A stretch of 64,000 bases of DNA from Flabesymbios commensalis (Eukaryota > Annelida > Polychaeta > Terebellida > Flabelligeridae), in contig OZ024903.1 of the NCBI GenBank assembly GCA_964017125.1, positions 62,288,578-62,352,577 on the forward strand. The letters run 5' to 3'. Each line of letters starts with the position of its first letter. Positions within the stretch are counted from its first letter, which is position 1. Below the pieces are notes generated by a model. The model ran no database searches. It had not been told where the DNA came from and worked only from the letters and a program-made list of their open reading frames with translations. Made by a program: the position numbers and the translations under genes. Of this stretch, positions 33,626 through 45,711 are shown piece by piece.

Positions 33626-36097
33626 GGTCTTTATGAATACCGAAAACAACCGATAACAACAAAACTACCGAAAACAACCGAAAACAACCTGAAAATACCG
33701 AAAACAACTTCATTTTTTCATCTTAAGACTGTGTGTATAGTTCCCCAATACATATGTGCAAATATATAATAATATTTTATACCTTTAATAGGCTGTATAT
33801 AGCCTAAATATGTTGTTTTCGATGATTTTGCCGTTGTTTTCGGTATTCATAACCCGTAGGCGTAGCGAAAACAGCATCGAGACTGTGAATGTCACTGTTA
33901 CAGTGCAAGGCCACTACGATGTACGGCAAGCGCCAGTTGAGTTGTTTTCGGTATAGCTCGTTGCCGTAGCTTCGATACTAGACTAGTATATATTAATTGT
34001 TATATCGATATTGTTGCTGTATTGTTTGTTAATCAATTTCTTATTACTGTATCATAATCATAATATCTTGTTTTCGGTACCGTGAAAGCATATATTATAG
34101 GCTTATGTCTGTATTTGGCAATATGATGTCAGAGTGAATTGGACAGCCAGAGTGTGCAGGTCTGGGGACAGCCTGAGTGCGCAGAACGCTTAAATAGCGA
34201 AAACAACCGGTAACACAAAAATCTAGCATACAGTTTTAAAACTATAAGAATGATAAATTTTTATAAAATGTAAAATACTGTTTCACTGAGAAAGTAGTAA
34301 ATAATTATATTTGAAGTGTGTTTTGTTTTCCCTAGCAAAGATGTGAAGTAGGCCGATGTTGTTTTCGGTATTCATATCTTCACCACTACATGGTAAGTAA
34401 CGTAATGTAAATAGCGAAAACAACCAACGCTACCGGTACCACATAAATCTAGCCTACAGTTTTACAACTAGAGGAATGATAAATTATTATAAAACGTATT
34501 ACTGTTTCTCTGAGAAAGTAGTAAATAATTAGTTTTTTTCCCTGATGACAAATGATTAGAACTGCTCCAGCGAACGAAGTGTGACTGACGACAACTCCCG
34601 TACTGTCACCACCTCTGGAGGAGGGGGGGGGGGAGTGGGGGATGACGACGCAATGGGCCCTCTTTGTACACTTGCAATAAAACAACGATTAAAATATATA
34701 CAAAAAGAATGGTTAATTATAATAATATCTATCATTACTTTTTTATCCGTGTCTAGCTATCTAAGCTGAAGAATTTTATAAATTAAAATATGCAATCGTT
34801 ATGCTAATCCCGTAATTTCATTTGTAATATTTAATTTCTTCATACGGGGAGTGTTTCATACGGTGGTGTCTATGTCTTATTGACTTATACATCAGTATAT
34901 CACTCCAATTAAATACATGTAAGATACGGTATAATATTATTCATCCAGTCGCATCAGTCAAATGATTATTATATTTTAAACTACAAACATAAAGCGATTG
35001 TTATCAGGCCACCACGTGACAACAGAACGCATTAAGATAATATAAGTCAATCTTCAAAATATACCTATTGGATATGGTATAGAAAATGATATGGTATAGA
35101 AAATAAATATATTTCCTATCAAATTAAAAGAGTATTGAACTAATTTGCGGCTGGATGTTGACATTGTGAGCAGATATTAGTAAATCTTAGATCACAGCTT
35201 GCATGGTCACTCATCACAAACAGTAATGTTTTTGGTATACATTTGCGATACAGTTCTGGTCAGCCCTTATGTGAACCATCCCCACATAAGTAGCGTTCTG
35301 TATCCAATGGGATGTTTGTTTGAGGAAGAAGCCGTATACTCTAACATACATAACATAACATGTACTATCTGGGCGATGTGTGATCCGATGTATATAACTA
35401 CGTATATTTAATATATAATCCGCCTTAAACGCTCCTATTAAAAGGTAAATGGCATATATAACAGTAACGCCATGCAAATTTTGTGTTTTAAGCAAAAAGT
35501 GACCTTTGATAGTCATAGAAATTTCATTTTAAATGAAGAGCAGGGCGCTTACCATTATACATACATTTATTATATCATCAAGCGAACATAACTATACATA
35601 TGGATGTAATGGACATTGTATTAAATAATACAATATTGCTAGTGTAGTAACGTACATTGTATATCTGGGATAAATTGCACATTATCACCCAATATTGCAA
35701 TACTTGGACGCTACCGTACACTTATTAAAGAGAAGCAATTCAATATCTGACCCAACACTTTTGATTACGATGAATGTTATATATTGTACTCTAAATATTC
35801 TTACTTTGATATTCGTATTGGTAAAATATTATATTTAAGCATTTTAATTCTGATTTCCATAGCTCATAACCTGAATTAACGAAATAGACGTTTAAACGTG
35901 TTGATTCAACAGCTAACACCGTTACTACCAGATAAACACCCGGCCGTGGATCAATCAATATTTTAATCACACCTACTAGCGTAATCCTGTTAACCCGTTC
36001 ACGCCTTACCACCATATAAGTCACACTTTATGTGTACTAGCAAACACCTACTAGTGACGGATACCTAGTCACACATTACATGCAGAGTAGATCATTA

Positions 36098-36128
<31 letters not shown>

Positions 36129-37080
36129 AAGAAGAACCTGTTTTATTAGCAAATGTTTCACCTCAAACTAAATAACTCTCAGCCAATTTAAATCGCGGGT
36201 CGCGGTAGCGAGACACAACTTCAAGTCGGTAAAAAGTAATAATGGTTAATGACCATGAGACATTGGCCCAGTGTCGGGTTATCGTTGGCCTGCCTCATGT
36301 TTGCTGGGCTGCCATCTAGGTTGTTTTCACGTTATGAATACCGAAAACAACTTCTCCACGGCTGTGTTTGCATTCTTGTATAGGCATACATTTCTTCCAT
36401 CAAGTTTATCTCCAATACTTGGACATACCTACAACGTACATGAAGCCTATAATAATAACATCGCTACAGGCCTGTAATACTTAAAATAGTAATATATTTT
36501 ATGATAATAAGTTATAGCGTCGCGTTGGTTGTGTAAGAAATAGACATGACACGCTAGTCTGACATGTAGGCATTTGTCCTTTCCTCTACAACGTCTACGG
36601 CGACGAGTTATGAATGCCGGCTGTGTTGACATTTCATCCTTATCATTTGTAATATAAAGAATTGACAATCACATATTAGTAAATAGCGGTATAAGCTGAT
36701 TTATAACTTTGATAATAACTGCTGCCGTATGCCTTACACTTGCTACGACAATGAGCTATGAATACCGCAAACAACTGGCGCTTGCCGTACATCGTAGGGG
36801 CCATGCACTGTAACAGTGACAGCCGCAGTCTCGATGCTGTTTACGCCTACGGGTTATGAATACCGAAAACAACGGCAAAATAATCGAAAACAACATATTT
36901 AGGCTATATACAGCCTATTAAAGGTATAAAATATTATTATATATTTGCACATATGTATTGGGGAACTATAAACACAGTCTTAAGATGAAAAAATGAAGTT
37001 GTTTTCGGTATTTTCAGGTTGTTTTCGGTTGTTTTCGGTAGTTTTGTTGTTATCGGTTGTTTTCGGTATTCATAAAGACC
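33626..37080. mobile_element. 3.45-kb element with ~340-bp terminal inverted repeats (MULE-like?)
   Basis: The left end is GGTCTTTATGAATACCG and the right end is its exact inverse. The arms 33626-33975 and 36745-37080 are reverse complements over most of their length, including CCGAAAACAACC arrays and GCCGTACATCGTAG sequence. The flank CACACTGC (33618-33625) faces CACACTGG (37081-37088), a 7/8 match. Long inverted repeats plus an 8-9 bp duplication suggest a Mutator-like element, but no transposase is visible, so this is a guess from structure. Inside, 34198-34340 and 34413-34545 are direct repeats and 36100-36136 is (AAG)n. It sits 129 bp after the FLOT2 exon 1 donor. Confidence 0.8.
36100..36136. 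repeat. (AAG)n microsatellite
   Basis: Twelve uninterrupted AAG/GAA triplets inside the 3.45-kb element. Confidence 0.95.
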
Positions 37081-37136
37081 CACACTGGGGATAGGGTGAT
37101 GAGTATGGGTGTTCATAACATTCAGCACACCATAGC

Positions 37137-38170
37137 ATCAGACTAGTGATCAAATTTGTCAATAATTTTCTATAACATTTATTCCTTTTAACAAATGAAA
37201 AGACAAATTTCAAGTATTAATCACATATTTCATTACTTTTGACCTTGACACTTGTTAGCTTTTGTATGACCTTGACTCCTGAACTTCAGGTAGGTAACAA
37301 TAATAATAACAATCAATTATTTTGTGTCCAACACATAACTGAATCATACCGTAACTCAATCAGGCACAAGATAAATGTTCATTTTCCTAAATCATTATAA
37401 TTAAATCTATGTTTCCATTGACCTTGAAATAATAAAAAAAAAATTGTTTATTTAGTTTGAGCTACAATATCTAAAAAAAATTACCTTTATTTCATAGCAA
37501 GGTCAAGGTCATATTATTTTTTATTCTTGTTTATACTATCTGATTTAGTTATAAAATTTGTTGATAATTTTAAATAATTGTTGACAAATTTGAAAGAATG
37601 GCAAGACATATTGTAATATAATAATCAGATATTTATTACCCAGTACTCTTTGACCTTGACACTTGTGTGACCTTGACCCCCCAATTTTCAAGTTGTCAGT
37701 ACTTTTTTGTAAATAACGTTTTATGATTTTGTTGCCAACACATAACTGAACCATAAATTAATCACAATATGAACAGTTCCTTGACTCATTTAATGTTTCC
37801 ACTAAAGTTGAAATAAAAAGCAATTTGTGTGAGCAAAAATATCAAAATTTGACCTTTTTTTTCACATCAAGGTCAAGGTCATATCATTTTTCATATTCTT
37901 ATGTATTGTCATCCTATTAGTGATCAAATTTATCAATAATTTTTCATAATGTTTACTATTTTCAAAGAACCAAAAGACATATTTTAAGTAAAAATCACAC
38001 ATTTTTATTACATTTTGACCTTTACACTTGTGTGACCTTGACCCCTAGATCTCAAGGTCATTCCGTTTTTTGTGAATAACATTAGTAATTTTGTAGCCAA
38101 CACAAAACTGATTCATAATATATATGGTTTATATGGTCTTGAGTCAATATATATGTTTTTATTGATGTTC
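37137..38170. repeat. tandem repeat with ~365-410 bp unit and AGGTCA half-sites
   Basis: Nearly three units occur. The anchor TTTGACCTTGACACTTGTG recurs at 37241, 37652 and 38017 (spacing 411 and 365). Each unit also has CAAGGTCAAGGTCATAT, CCAACACATAACTGA and AATTTATCAATAATTTT. TGACCTTGACC contains nuclear-receptor half-sites (AGGTCA), but repetition alone does not show function. No coding frame crosses it. Confidence 0.85.
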
Positions 38171-38394
38171 AAAAACTAAACTTTCATAAAAATGATAAAA
38201 ATCTGACTTATTAAGTCGGTGGTATTTATATGATGTTATAGTGAAAAGTCCCGACAGAAAAAATACACCTACTTTGAAGTACAAAAAGTGTCATATCTCG
38301 AAAACTACTAGATATTTTTAAAAAAAGTAACTTTCTACACATTATAAACTTTCTCCTCTGTCATATTAAACAGTTTAATTAACTATTTCTGTTT
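38171..38394. other. no gene seen
   Basis: AT-rich spacer between the tandem repeat and LINE D. Confidence 0.5.
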
Positions 38395-40392
38395 ATTTGA
38401 TTTTTTGTGAGAGTGCCTACCATAGCAAGTCCGAGGCAGTTGCAAACCATGGATCCACCCTACCGCCGTACAAAACCCGCCCAGTGCGTCAGTTCAAAAA
38501 TGCTAATTGGGAAGCTATCAGTATCACTGTATCAGGCAACAAATTAGGAGCTGCTGGACTTCCTTTTCAAAAAATAGTCCTAGCCGTTCTGTCAATGAAA
38601 ATTGGTTGAAACTAAAATCCATCCTAAATCAATGCCTGGACAAATTTATACCAACCAAAATGACTTCCCTTCGGGAAAATCTACCTTGGCTATCCAAATC
38701 ACTTCTCGCATCTATTCCGAAAAAAACATCTCTATATAATAAAGCCAAGCGTACGAATAAAGCTGACCTTTAGGCAAAGTACAAATTATGTAAACGGCAG
38801 ACCCAGCGTGCCATCAGGTTTGCCAGGTGGTCTTTTTTGAAAAACAAACTTTCTGAATCTTTGGAGCAAAAAAATTCCAAACCACTCTGGCGTTATATAA
38901 AATCAAAATGTTCAGATAGCAGACGTAAGGCAGTAATATTAAACAACCAATTTTGCTCAGTTTTTACCTCGGAAGACGCCACAAATATACCTAAACTACC
39001 TGGACCACCGAATACTGAAATGCCTAAATTTGAAATTACTGTTCAAGGTGTAACTAAATTACTCGAGGGTTTAAATGGCAGAAAGGCACCCGGACCAGAC
39101 GATCTCCCGAATCTGATTCTGAAGAATGCTGCCAACGAAATATCTCCCTTTCTTAAAATTATTTTTGATCAATCTCTACAGACAGGCAAATTACCAGATG
39201 ACTGGGTAGAGGCTAATGTTGCCCCAGTCTTCAAAAAAGGGGATCAGCACTCTCCGGCAAACTACAGGCCGATATCCCTCACATGTGTTTGGGCCAAATT
39301 ACTCGAACACATCATTTGTAAACAAATTTTGTCCCATTTTTCGGAAAACAAAATTTTAACACCTGTACAACATGGCTTTCGCTCAAAACACTCATGCAAA
39401 AGCCAGCTTTTGATTACAACTGATGAATTTATTCAAAATTTTGAAGGCAAGACACAAACAGATGTTATTGTCTTGGATTTTAGTAAGGCCTTTGATGTTG
39501 TCCCCCACCAACGCCTCTTACACAAACTCGACCACTGCGGAATTCGGGGAACAACTCCTAATTGGATTCAAAATTTCCTGACCAATAGAACCCAAAAAGT
39601 AGTAGTTGATGGCAGCTCTTCAGAATCAGCCCGTGTAAAGTCCGGTGTGCCCCAGGGTACTGTTCTCGGACCTCTACTTTTCTTGACCTACATTAATGAC
39701 CTCCCTTCCACGGTCTCGTCGCAGGTTCGTCTCTGTACCGCCCGATAAAATGTCGGGCAGATCAGGAGAAACTGCAGTGAGACCTATCTGCGTTACAAGA
39801 CTGGGCAGATCGATGGGGGATGTGCTTCAACCCCTCGAAATGCTCGGTCCTGAGGGTGTCCAGGCCGAAATAAAAAAACAAATTCCACCCCGGGCTTCCT
39901 TCGGAGGAACCTGAAGGCATGTCCCCCTAAATTAGGGGAGACTGCCTATTTTTCCCTGGTCAGATCATCCTTAGAATATTCTTCAGCAGTTTGGGACCCC
40001 TTTAGACAAAAAGACATTGATAAATTAGAAAAAATTCAAAGAGCAGCAGCAAGATTTGTCACCCAAAATTATAGACAAACAGCTAGTGTGACATCTCTCA
40101 TTCAGAACCCGGGCTGGACTGACTTGAAAACAAGACGAAAAAATTATAGAATTTTATGTATGTTCAAAATTTTAAAGGAGTAAAGTCGAAACTCCTATTA
40201 ATGACCATTTAATCCCAGCAGATAGAAGAACACGTGGTGGGCACAATCAGGCCTCTAAACACATCAGAGCTAACACCACACTGGGACAAAATTCTTTTTG
40301 GCATCGAACTATCCCTGATTGGAATTCTCTTCCGGCAGCTGCCATGGAATAAAAAACTGTGGCAGCATTCAAGAATCAGCTGATCGACTAGA
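38395..40392 (+). mobile_element. LINE D: CR1/L2-like non-LTR retrotransposon fragment in FLOT2 intron 1
   Basis: The fragment begins in the linker after the endonuclease (QFKNANWEAIS) and reads into the RT at 38837-39730. Motifs there are GRKAPGPDDLPNLIL, NYRPISLTCVWAKLLE, HGFRSKHSCKSQLL, VLDFSKAFDVVPHQRL and SGVPQGTVLGPLLFLTYIND. The FADD region is lost by a deletion and frame change near 39730. The thumb resumes at 39950 (LVRSSLEYSSAVWDPF, IQRAAARFVTQNY) and ends in FWHRTIPDWNSLPAA (40300-40340). It is the same broad family as LINE B but clearly a different lineage. No poly(A)-type tail or target duplication could be fixed. Confidence 0.9.
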
Positions 40393-41182
40393 TCTGCCAG
40401 CCTCTTTCCCCCCTCTAGCCTGATACTCCACAATGGAGGGCTGCTGGAGTATTTACTCAAAGTCAAAGGATGCGGATACTCACCTCCTTTGTCGCAATCA
40501 GTGATGTGATGACAGTGTGCGACACTAACGCTCGACCGCTCGACCCAGTCCAGTAATCCTGGCACAGGGCGAGTACACATTCCCAGGCACTGGACCTGCT
40601 GGTCGAGTATATATTCTTCAAGGCCTTATCTGCTATGTAACTTTACTAGGCCTATACTAGTATTGTCAGCATGTCTGACCAGTGCATGGATAGTCTGCAT
40701 CAATTAGCGGTATTAGGACAACGCGGCGCTGTCATTAAGCCACGCGACATTGGTTGGAGCTCCCTGCATGTGCGAGCCTCCATCCACTCTCACGCCGCCA
40801 CTGTGAACGCGCTGGCAGTAGTTGTAACTGGTGTGGTAATGCAGGCTGACACTCTGTGCAGCCACGGCCCGCTTTATTGGCTTAGACGACGCTGTTACCA
40901 TCACATTTCATCTTTGTATGTTCTCATTTGGGTACGACAATATCTTAATATGGTATTTGTTTTTAGACACATCAGAATAATAAAAATGCGTCGGCGGCAT
41001 ACTGTATGAATGCTTTAAAAAGACGTAGGCCTAACTGATTAAATTTACGTCTAATTTCACACGGTGTGTAGGCCTCAGAATGTCTAGAAGCAGACCGTCC
41101 CGATGACGTCATCTACTCTTGCCGACCTTAGCCCGCCATTGATTAAATGGTGGTATAACTATATCTATATCATCCCTGCAGG
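40393..41182. other. no gene supported
   Basis: A 112-codon plus-strand frame (40671-41009) and opposing minus-strand frames overlap each other without domain signal. They are probably chance frames in GC-richer DNA. Confidence 0.4.
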
Positions 41183-41359
41183 GACATCGTGTATACATGT
41201 GCGCTAAGGGTTGAGCACGTGTCAAGTCGTATGTCCCTCGGCGCTACTATAGTAGAAACAGATCCATACCTCACATATTTGGATGACCAGTGGACGCCAA
41301 CTGCTAACAGTCTAAGACATGAGCTAGCGCGAAAAGCAGATGCTTCAAATCTTACTTAG
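41183..41359 (+). CDS. exon-like open segment, function unknown
   Basis: After a plausible 3' splice site (TCATCCCTGCAG at 41170-41181) an open frame of 58 codons ends in TAG. The peptide contains VSSRMSLGATIVETDPYL and DDQWTPTANSLRHELARKAD, which looks like an ordinary soluble protein tail rather than a repeat product. The segment is flanked by unique DNA and lies in FLOT2 intron 1 on the same strand. I found no partner exon and do not recognise the family. It could be a terminal exon of a nested gene, a retroposed fragment or a chance frame. Confidence 0.25.
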   Translation, partial: DIVYTCALRVEHVSSRMSLGATIVETDPYLTYLDDQWTPTANSLRHELARKADASNLT

Positions 41360-42045
41360 CATTGGGCCTATAAATTGGTGTCGCATTATCCCTGGGAATT
41401 TAACAAGGGCGCTTGTAAATCAATGATCACTAGTGCAATGATTATGAGCAGTTATTACTTTTGTTGTAAGCAAAACTGACATGGTGTCGTCATTCTGACA
41501 CAACTCAACGATTATTCACCCAACACACACAGGTGTTATTCAATGCTGGTCCACCTGTACGACGCTGGCCCAGTGTTAAAACAAGATGTACAACAACTAG
41601 GCTACATGTAACAGTAGCATACGGCGTTTACACCCACGCTCACAACACGCTGACCGTGGCTCAACCATGTTGACACAGCTACATGAAGCAGGCTGGTGTC
41701 TGGTAGATTTTTTCAAGCCACCAGATATTCTGGTAATACAGGGTACAACAAAATCGGGGGGGGGGGGAGTGCGTTTATTAGGGATAATACGGTATATACA
41801 CAGGCGGAACGCTTAAGCCATCTAGAGCCAAGTAGACTCTAGATGCAATATATGTTATTTATATTATTTGATTATGTGACTTGATATCATCTAAATGTCA
41901 ATGTGAAATAACAAGTGATTATTATGGTATTATGCTATATGTTTGTCTTTGTTATTTTTAACTTTTTTTTATAAAAATCACAATGATTGCGGGTTGTACA
42001 TAATTTTTTTTTTTTAAAGTCCATCCCGTATCAGATTCGAGCTTA
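41360..42045. other. no gene; MITE remnant and G-run
   Basis: AATGCTGGTCCACCTGTACG near 41541 is a CCAACATTGG-family remnant. A G13 run lies at 41757-41769. No gene is seen. Confidence 0.45.
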
Positions 42046-42118
42046 CCTGGTCTAGTGACATGTCACCAGGTCTAGTGATAAACTAAGGTTACTAGACCTG
42101 CTGGTCTAGTGATACAAA
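42046..42118. repeat. CTGGTCTAGTGA inverted/direct repeat
   Basis: TGGTCTAGTGACATGTCACC and its near-inverse, with another CTGGTCTAGTGAT copy, form a short foldback. Confidence 0.65.
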
Positions 42119-42199
42119 ATGTTAATGTCACACCCTGTGATGACAGATCAACAAAAGTCGGTTCCGCCGTCGCCAAGTCTGGAAACAGACAGACAGTCC

Positions 42200-42557
42200 G
42201 TCGCCGATATGATTTAATTGGGCTGCTCTGCTTGGCAGCAGATCAATGCGGGCTTGTTGAGCGCGAGAAGACGCGGTCACTCGTCTTGGTTAGACCACTG
42301 CTTCCCGGCATCATCAGCATCACCACAGCGATCTGGGACTCTTCGAAGTTGAGTCTGGAGGTGCACTGAGGATAAGCAGAGGATGAGGGGAGTGGCTGGT
42401 CCGCAGATTCGTAAAGTGAGGAAGTCGGTTCGGCACTCATGGGTTCTAAGAGATACATTGATCCTTGCCGGGAGTTGGAGAGCGATCGACAAAGTCGGTA
42501 GGCCCGGGCAGCCCCACTTGAGGGCTAGCTATCCCAAACAAACAAACAAACAAAACG
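42200..42557 (+). mobile_element. probable retroposon 3' end with (CAAA)n tail
   Basis: A GC-richer block ends GGGCTAGCTATCCCAAACAAACAAACAAACAAAAC. The simple tetranucleotide tail after a unique block is typical of RTE- or CR1-mobilised LINE/SINE 3' ends. No RT motifs are visible. Left boundary uncertain. Confidence 0.45.
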
Positions 42558-42788
42558 CTGACTGTGTGTTACTGTATTACTGTTCTGTCATTACTACATT
42601 AGGATGATTAGGCCTAACGTTAGGCCTACTTACAATTTACAAATTCGGGTCCCTCACCGATCGACCGTTCGACGACATGTCATTACATTTATCTACATGT
42701 GATGTCATTGTCCAGCATACACGAGAGGCTGAGTCAATGTCATGAATGTTGTTCTACAGTCTGTCTGACGGTGGAGGATGGTCCAAAA

Positions 42789-43280
42789 CAGGCGCGGATC
42801 CAGAGGGGGGGCGCACGCCCACCCTTTTTTGCCCCAAATTCTTTAAAAAATCCCAAAAATTAGCCAAAAAAGTCTTGAAAGCGAGCTTCCGAACCCAGCA
42901 GGCACAACGACGTTGTTTCAACGTTTAAATGGCGTTGAAAAATAGTAAACTGACGTTGAAACGACGTTGAAAAAAGGTTTCAGATGAAATTTGTTTCAAC
43001 GTTATAATTTTAACGTGATTTCAACGCAATTGCAACGTGATTTCAACCTGATTTCAACATTGTTTCAAGCATGACGTCGATACGACGTTGTAATGATGTC
43101 GTTTTTTCTTGTTAACACGACGTAGGAAATACGACGTCAATGCGACGTTGTATTAAGGTTAACCGACGTCGCAACGTGATTTCAACCTTATATCCACGTT
43201 GAAACGACGTCACATGCGAAAAATTGCCTGCTGGGAAGCCACTGCGCCCCCTCCTTTTTCAAATCCTGGATCCGCCCCTG
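42789..43280. mobile_element. hAT-like MITE, CAGGGGCGGATCCAG ends
   Basis: The left end is CAGGCGCGGATCCAGAGG. The right end is the inverse of CAGGGGCGGATCCAGGATTT. The exact 5-bp repeat CAAAA lies at 42784-42788 and 43281-43285. It contains another MITE (42894-43235). Confidence 0.85.
42894..43235. mobile_element. MITE with CCCAGCAGGCA ends and CAACGTTGAAA array
   Basis: The 11-bp ends CCCAGCAGGCA are perfect inverted repeats. The body is a run of CAACG / ACGACGTTG / TGATTTCAACGT words in both orientations. This type of sequence is widespread in aquatic animals. The target duplication is unclear (AA at most). Confidence 0.75.
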
Positions 43281-45711
43281 CAAAATTAATGTTACCGGTA
43301 GCTTTTCGGTATCGAGTCAGTCAATTCTCAAACAATTTTGATGAAATTTTGTAAACCTAGGCTATTTTCTATACCCTGGGCAACATTCAACCAGTAGCGC
43401 ATGCTTTTCGTTGATTTCTCCGTAAATTATCAACCGATTTTCTTGAAATTTTGTAAAAATCATATTTCAACAGAATCCTAATATCCCTGAAAATTTCGTA
43501 AAATTATTTTCAGTATTTCAAAAGTTAGACCATTTGACATATAGTAAATTGAATTTATGACGTCCGTTAAACTAATTCTAGAATTTTATTACATGTCAAA
43601 TGGTCTAACTTTTGAAATATTCAATATAATTTTGCGAATTTTTTACCAACGTTAGGATATGACTCGAAAATTGCCTGTGCTAAATTTCAAGAAAATTGGT
43701 TCATAATTGACGGAGAAATCGACGAAAAGCATGCGCTACAGAATTACCAAAATGAATGTGGCCCGGGGTATAGTCAGTTGGCATCGATCCTAAAAAATAT
43801 CGAATATTTCAAAAGTTAGACCATTTGACATGTAGTAAATGTCTATTTATGATGCTTCTCTATTCCGATTTATTCTCAGAATTGCACTACATGTCAAATG
43901 GTCTAACTTTGAAATACTAAATGGAATTTTGCGAAATTTTCAGGGTTGTTGCCAAATGATCAGATAATAATGGTTGCAAAATTTCGTGACAATCGCTTGA
44001 GAATTCACTGACTGTATACCAAAAAGCTAACTTTCATTTTGGACCATCCTCCACCGACGTATAGACTATAGTAGTATAGTGTTGGGCCAGCGTCGATTTG
44101 ACGGGGCACCTGTCTCAGTTAGGTATGTCCGACTAAGTCATTTTGGGGTTTTTTCTTGTTTTTTTCAGAATTTATGTGAGTTTTTGATAACACTGCAGTA
44201 ATAATGGTTGCGCAAAATTCAAAGTAAAAAGGTGAAATTTGTGCAGTTGACTGTAACAAAAATAGGGCAGATTGAAAAATGTATTTATGTAGTTTACATA
44301 TTTGAGAGTGCCACCCTGAATGAGTTCAGGGGGGTACAGTCAACAACTACTGGGGGTAGCGCATTCCATGCAATAATTGTGCGTGGAATGAAGGAAAATT
44401 TGAAGGTGTCATTGTGAGGGAGGATGGGTGCATATTCCCAAGAGTGAGATCCTCTTGTGCACTGTGTGCTCGGAGTCAATACTTTGGTCTGCAGCTAAGG
44501 TATGTCCACTAGGCCATGCACAACTTTATAAATCATGCGTAACCTGGCTCTTTCTCTCCGTCTGGGAAGAGATTTCCAGCTCAGTTCATGTAGCATTGTT
44601 GACACACTGCTGGTGTTATGCCAACGGTTACACACATAATAGCGGGCAGCCCTCCTTTGCACAGAGTCAAGCCTCCTGACATTCAAGTGTGTATGGGGGT
44701 CCCACACCGTGCAGGCATATTCCAAGTGTGGTCTGACCAATGCTTCATAAGCTTGTGTCTTCACAGCTTTTGAAGCTATCCTGAGGTTCTTTCTCAAGAG
44801 CCCTAACACAGAATTAGCCTTAGATGTAACCTTCTGAATATGGCTATTCCATTTCAGATCAGAAGTGATGGTTAGTCCTAGGTATTTTGTGGTGTCTGTA
44901 ATACAGAGCACCTGGCCATGGAGTATATACATGGTAGGATCTATTTTCAATCTACCTTTCTGGCGACCAACCCTTATTGCAAAGCATTTACTGACGTTGA
45001 ATTCCATCAACCAGGTCTCCTCACACTTGGCAATTCTGTCAAGATCCATTTGGAGCCGGTTGATGTCGTTCTTGTCAGTAACATGTCTATACAAAATACA
45101 GTCATCTGCGAACAGGCGAACTGTACTGTGGGTGACGCCATCAGGTAAATCGTTAATGTAGATTAGGAAAATGATAGGGCCCAGAACCGAATCCTGGCAA
45201 GGTAGGGTGGGGACTGGGGTCTTTGTCTGGCAAAGGCCCAGGAGTTTCTTGGGTGTATACTGAAGTGAATTGCTGATTCAGTATCACAGCCTTTTTCTCC
45301 ATGTTCTCAGCTGAACTGTGAATTTCACCTTCACTGAGGAGGGGAGAAACACCTGATGAGTCCTTCTGCAGACTCCTGATATATGACCAAAACCTTTTTT
45401 GCTTGGGGGCATGGTCATCTGGGCGATGTATGGGTGAGGAAAAATCAATATTGGTTTCCATCTGTTTCTGTTATCTATGTCTAATAGTACCGGGTACTTG
45501 GCTTTTCTCGAAACCGGGGGCTTTTACTATTGTTACTATTGTTGCCATTTGACATATACCTTATTTCTTGCCTGCATTATTTCTTTGATGGCTTTGTCTA
45601 CCCAGGGTAATCTATGCTTGGATGAAATAGGTTTTCGTGGGATATATTGATTCACACCTTCAATCAAACTATCCTTGAATTGTTTCCAAAGGTCATTTGC
45701 AGAGCACTTTG

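Larger units (their letters stand above)
42754..44073. mobile_element. foldback element with GGTGGAGGATGGTCCAAAA inverted ends
   Basis: ACGGTGGAGGATGGTCCAAA near 42769 is mirrored by TTTTGGACCATCCTCCACC at 44037-44055, with weaker similarity outwards (CTACAGTCTGTCTGACG / CTATAGTCTATACGTCG). The interior has the CATTTGACATGTAG repeat in both orientations (43527, 43592, 43824, 43891). A hAT-like element (42789-43280) has jumped in next to the left end. Confidence 0.65.

Noticed and set aside
34581-34769. Glycine-run frame
   Set aside because: Caused by a GGN/G-run in the interior of the 3.45-kb inverted-repeat element.
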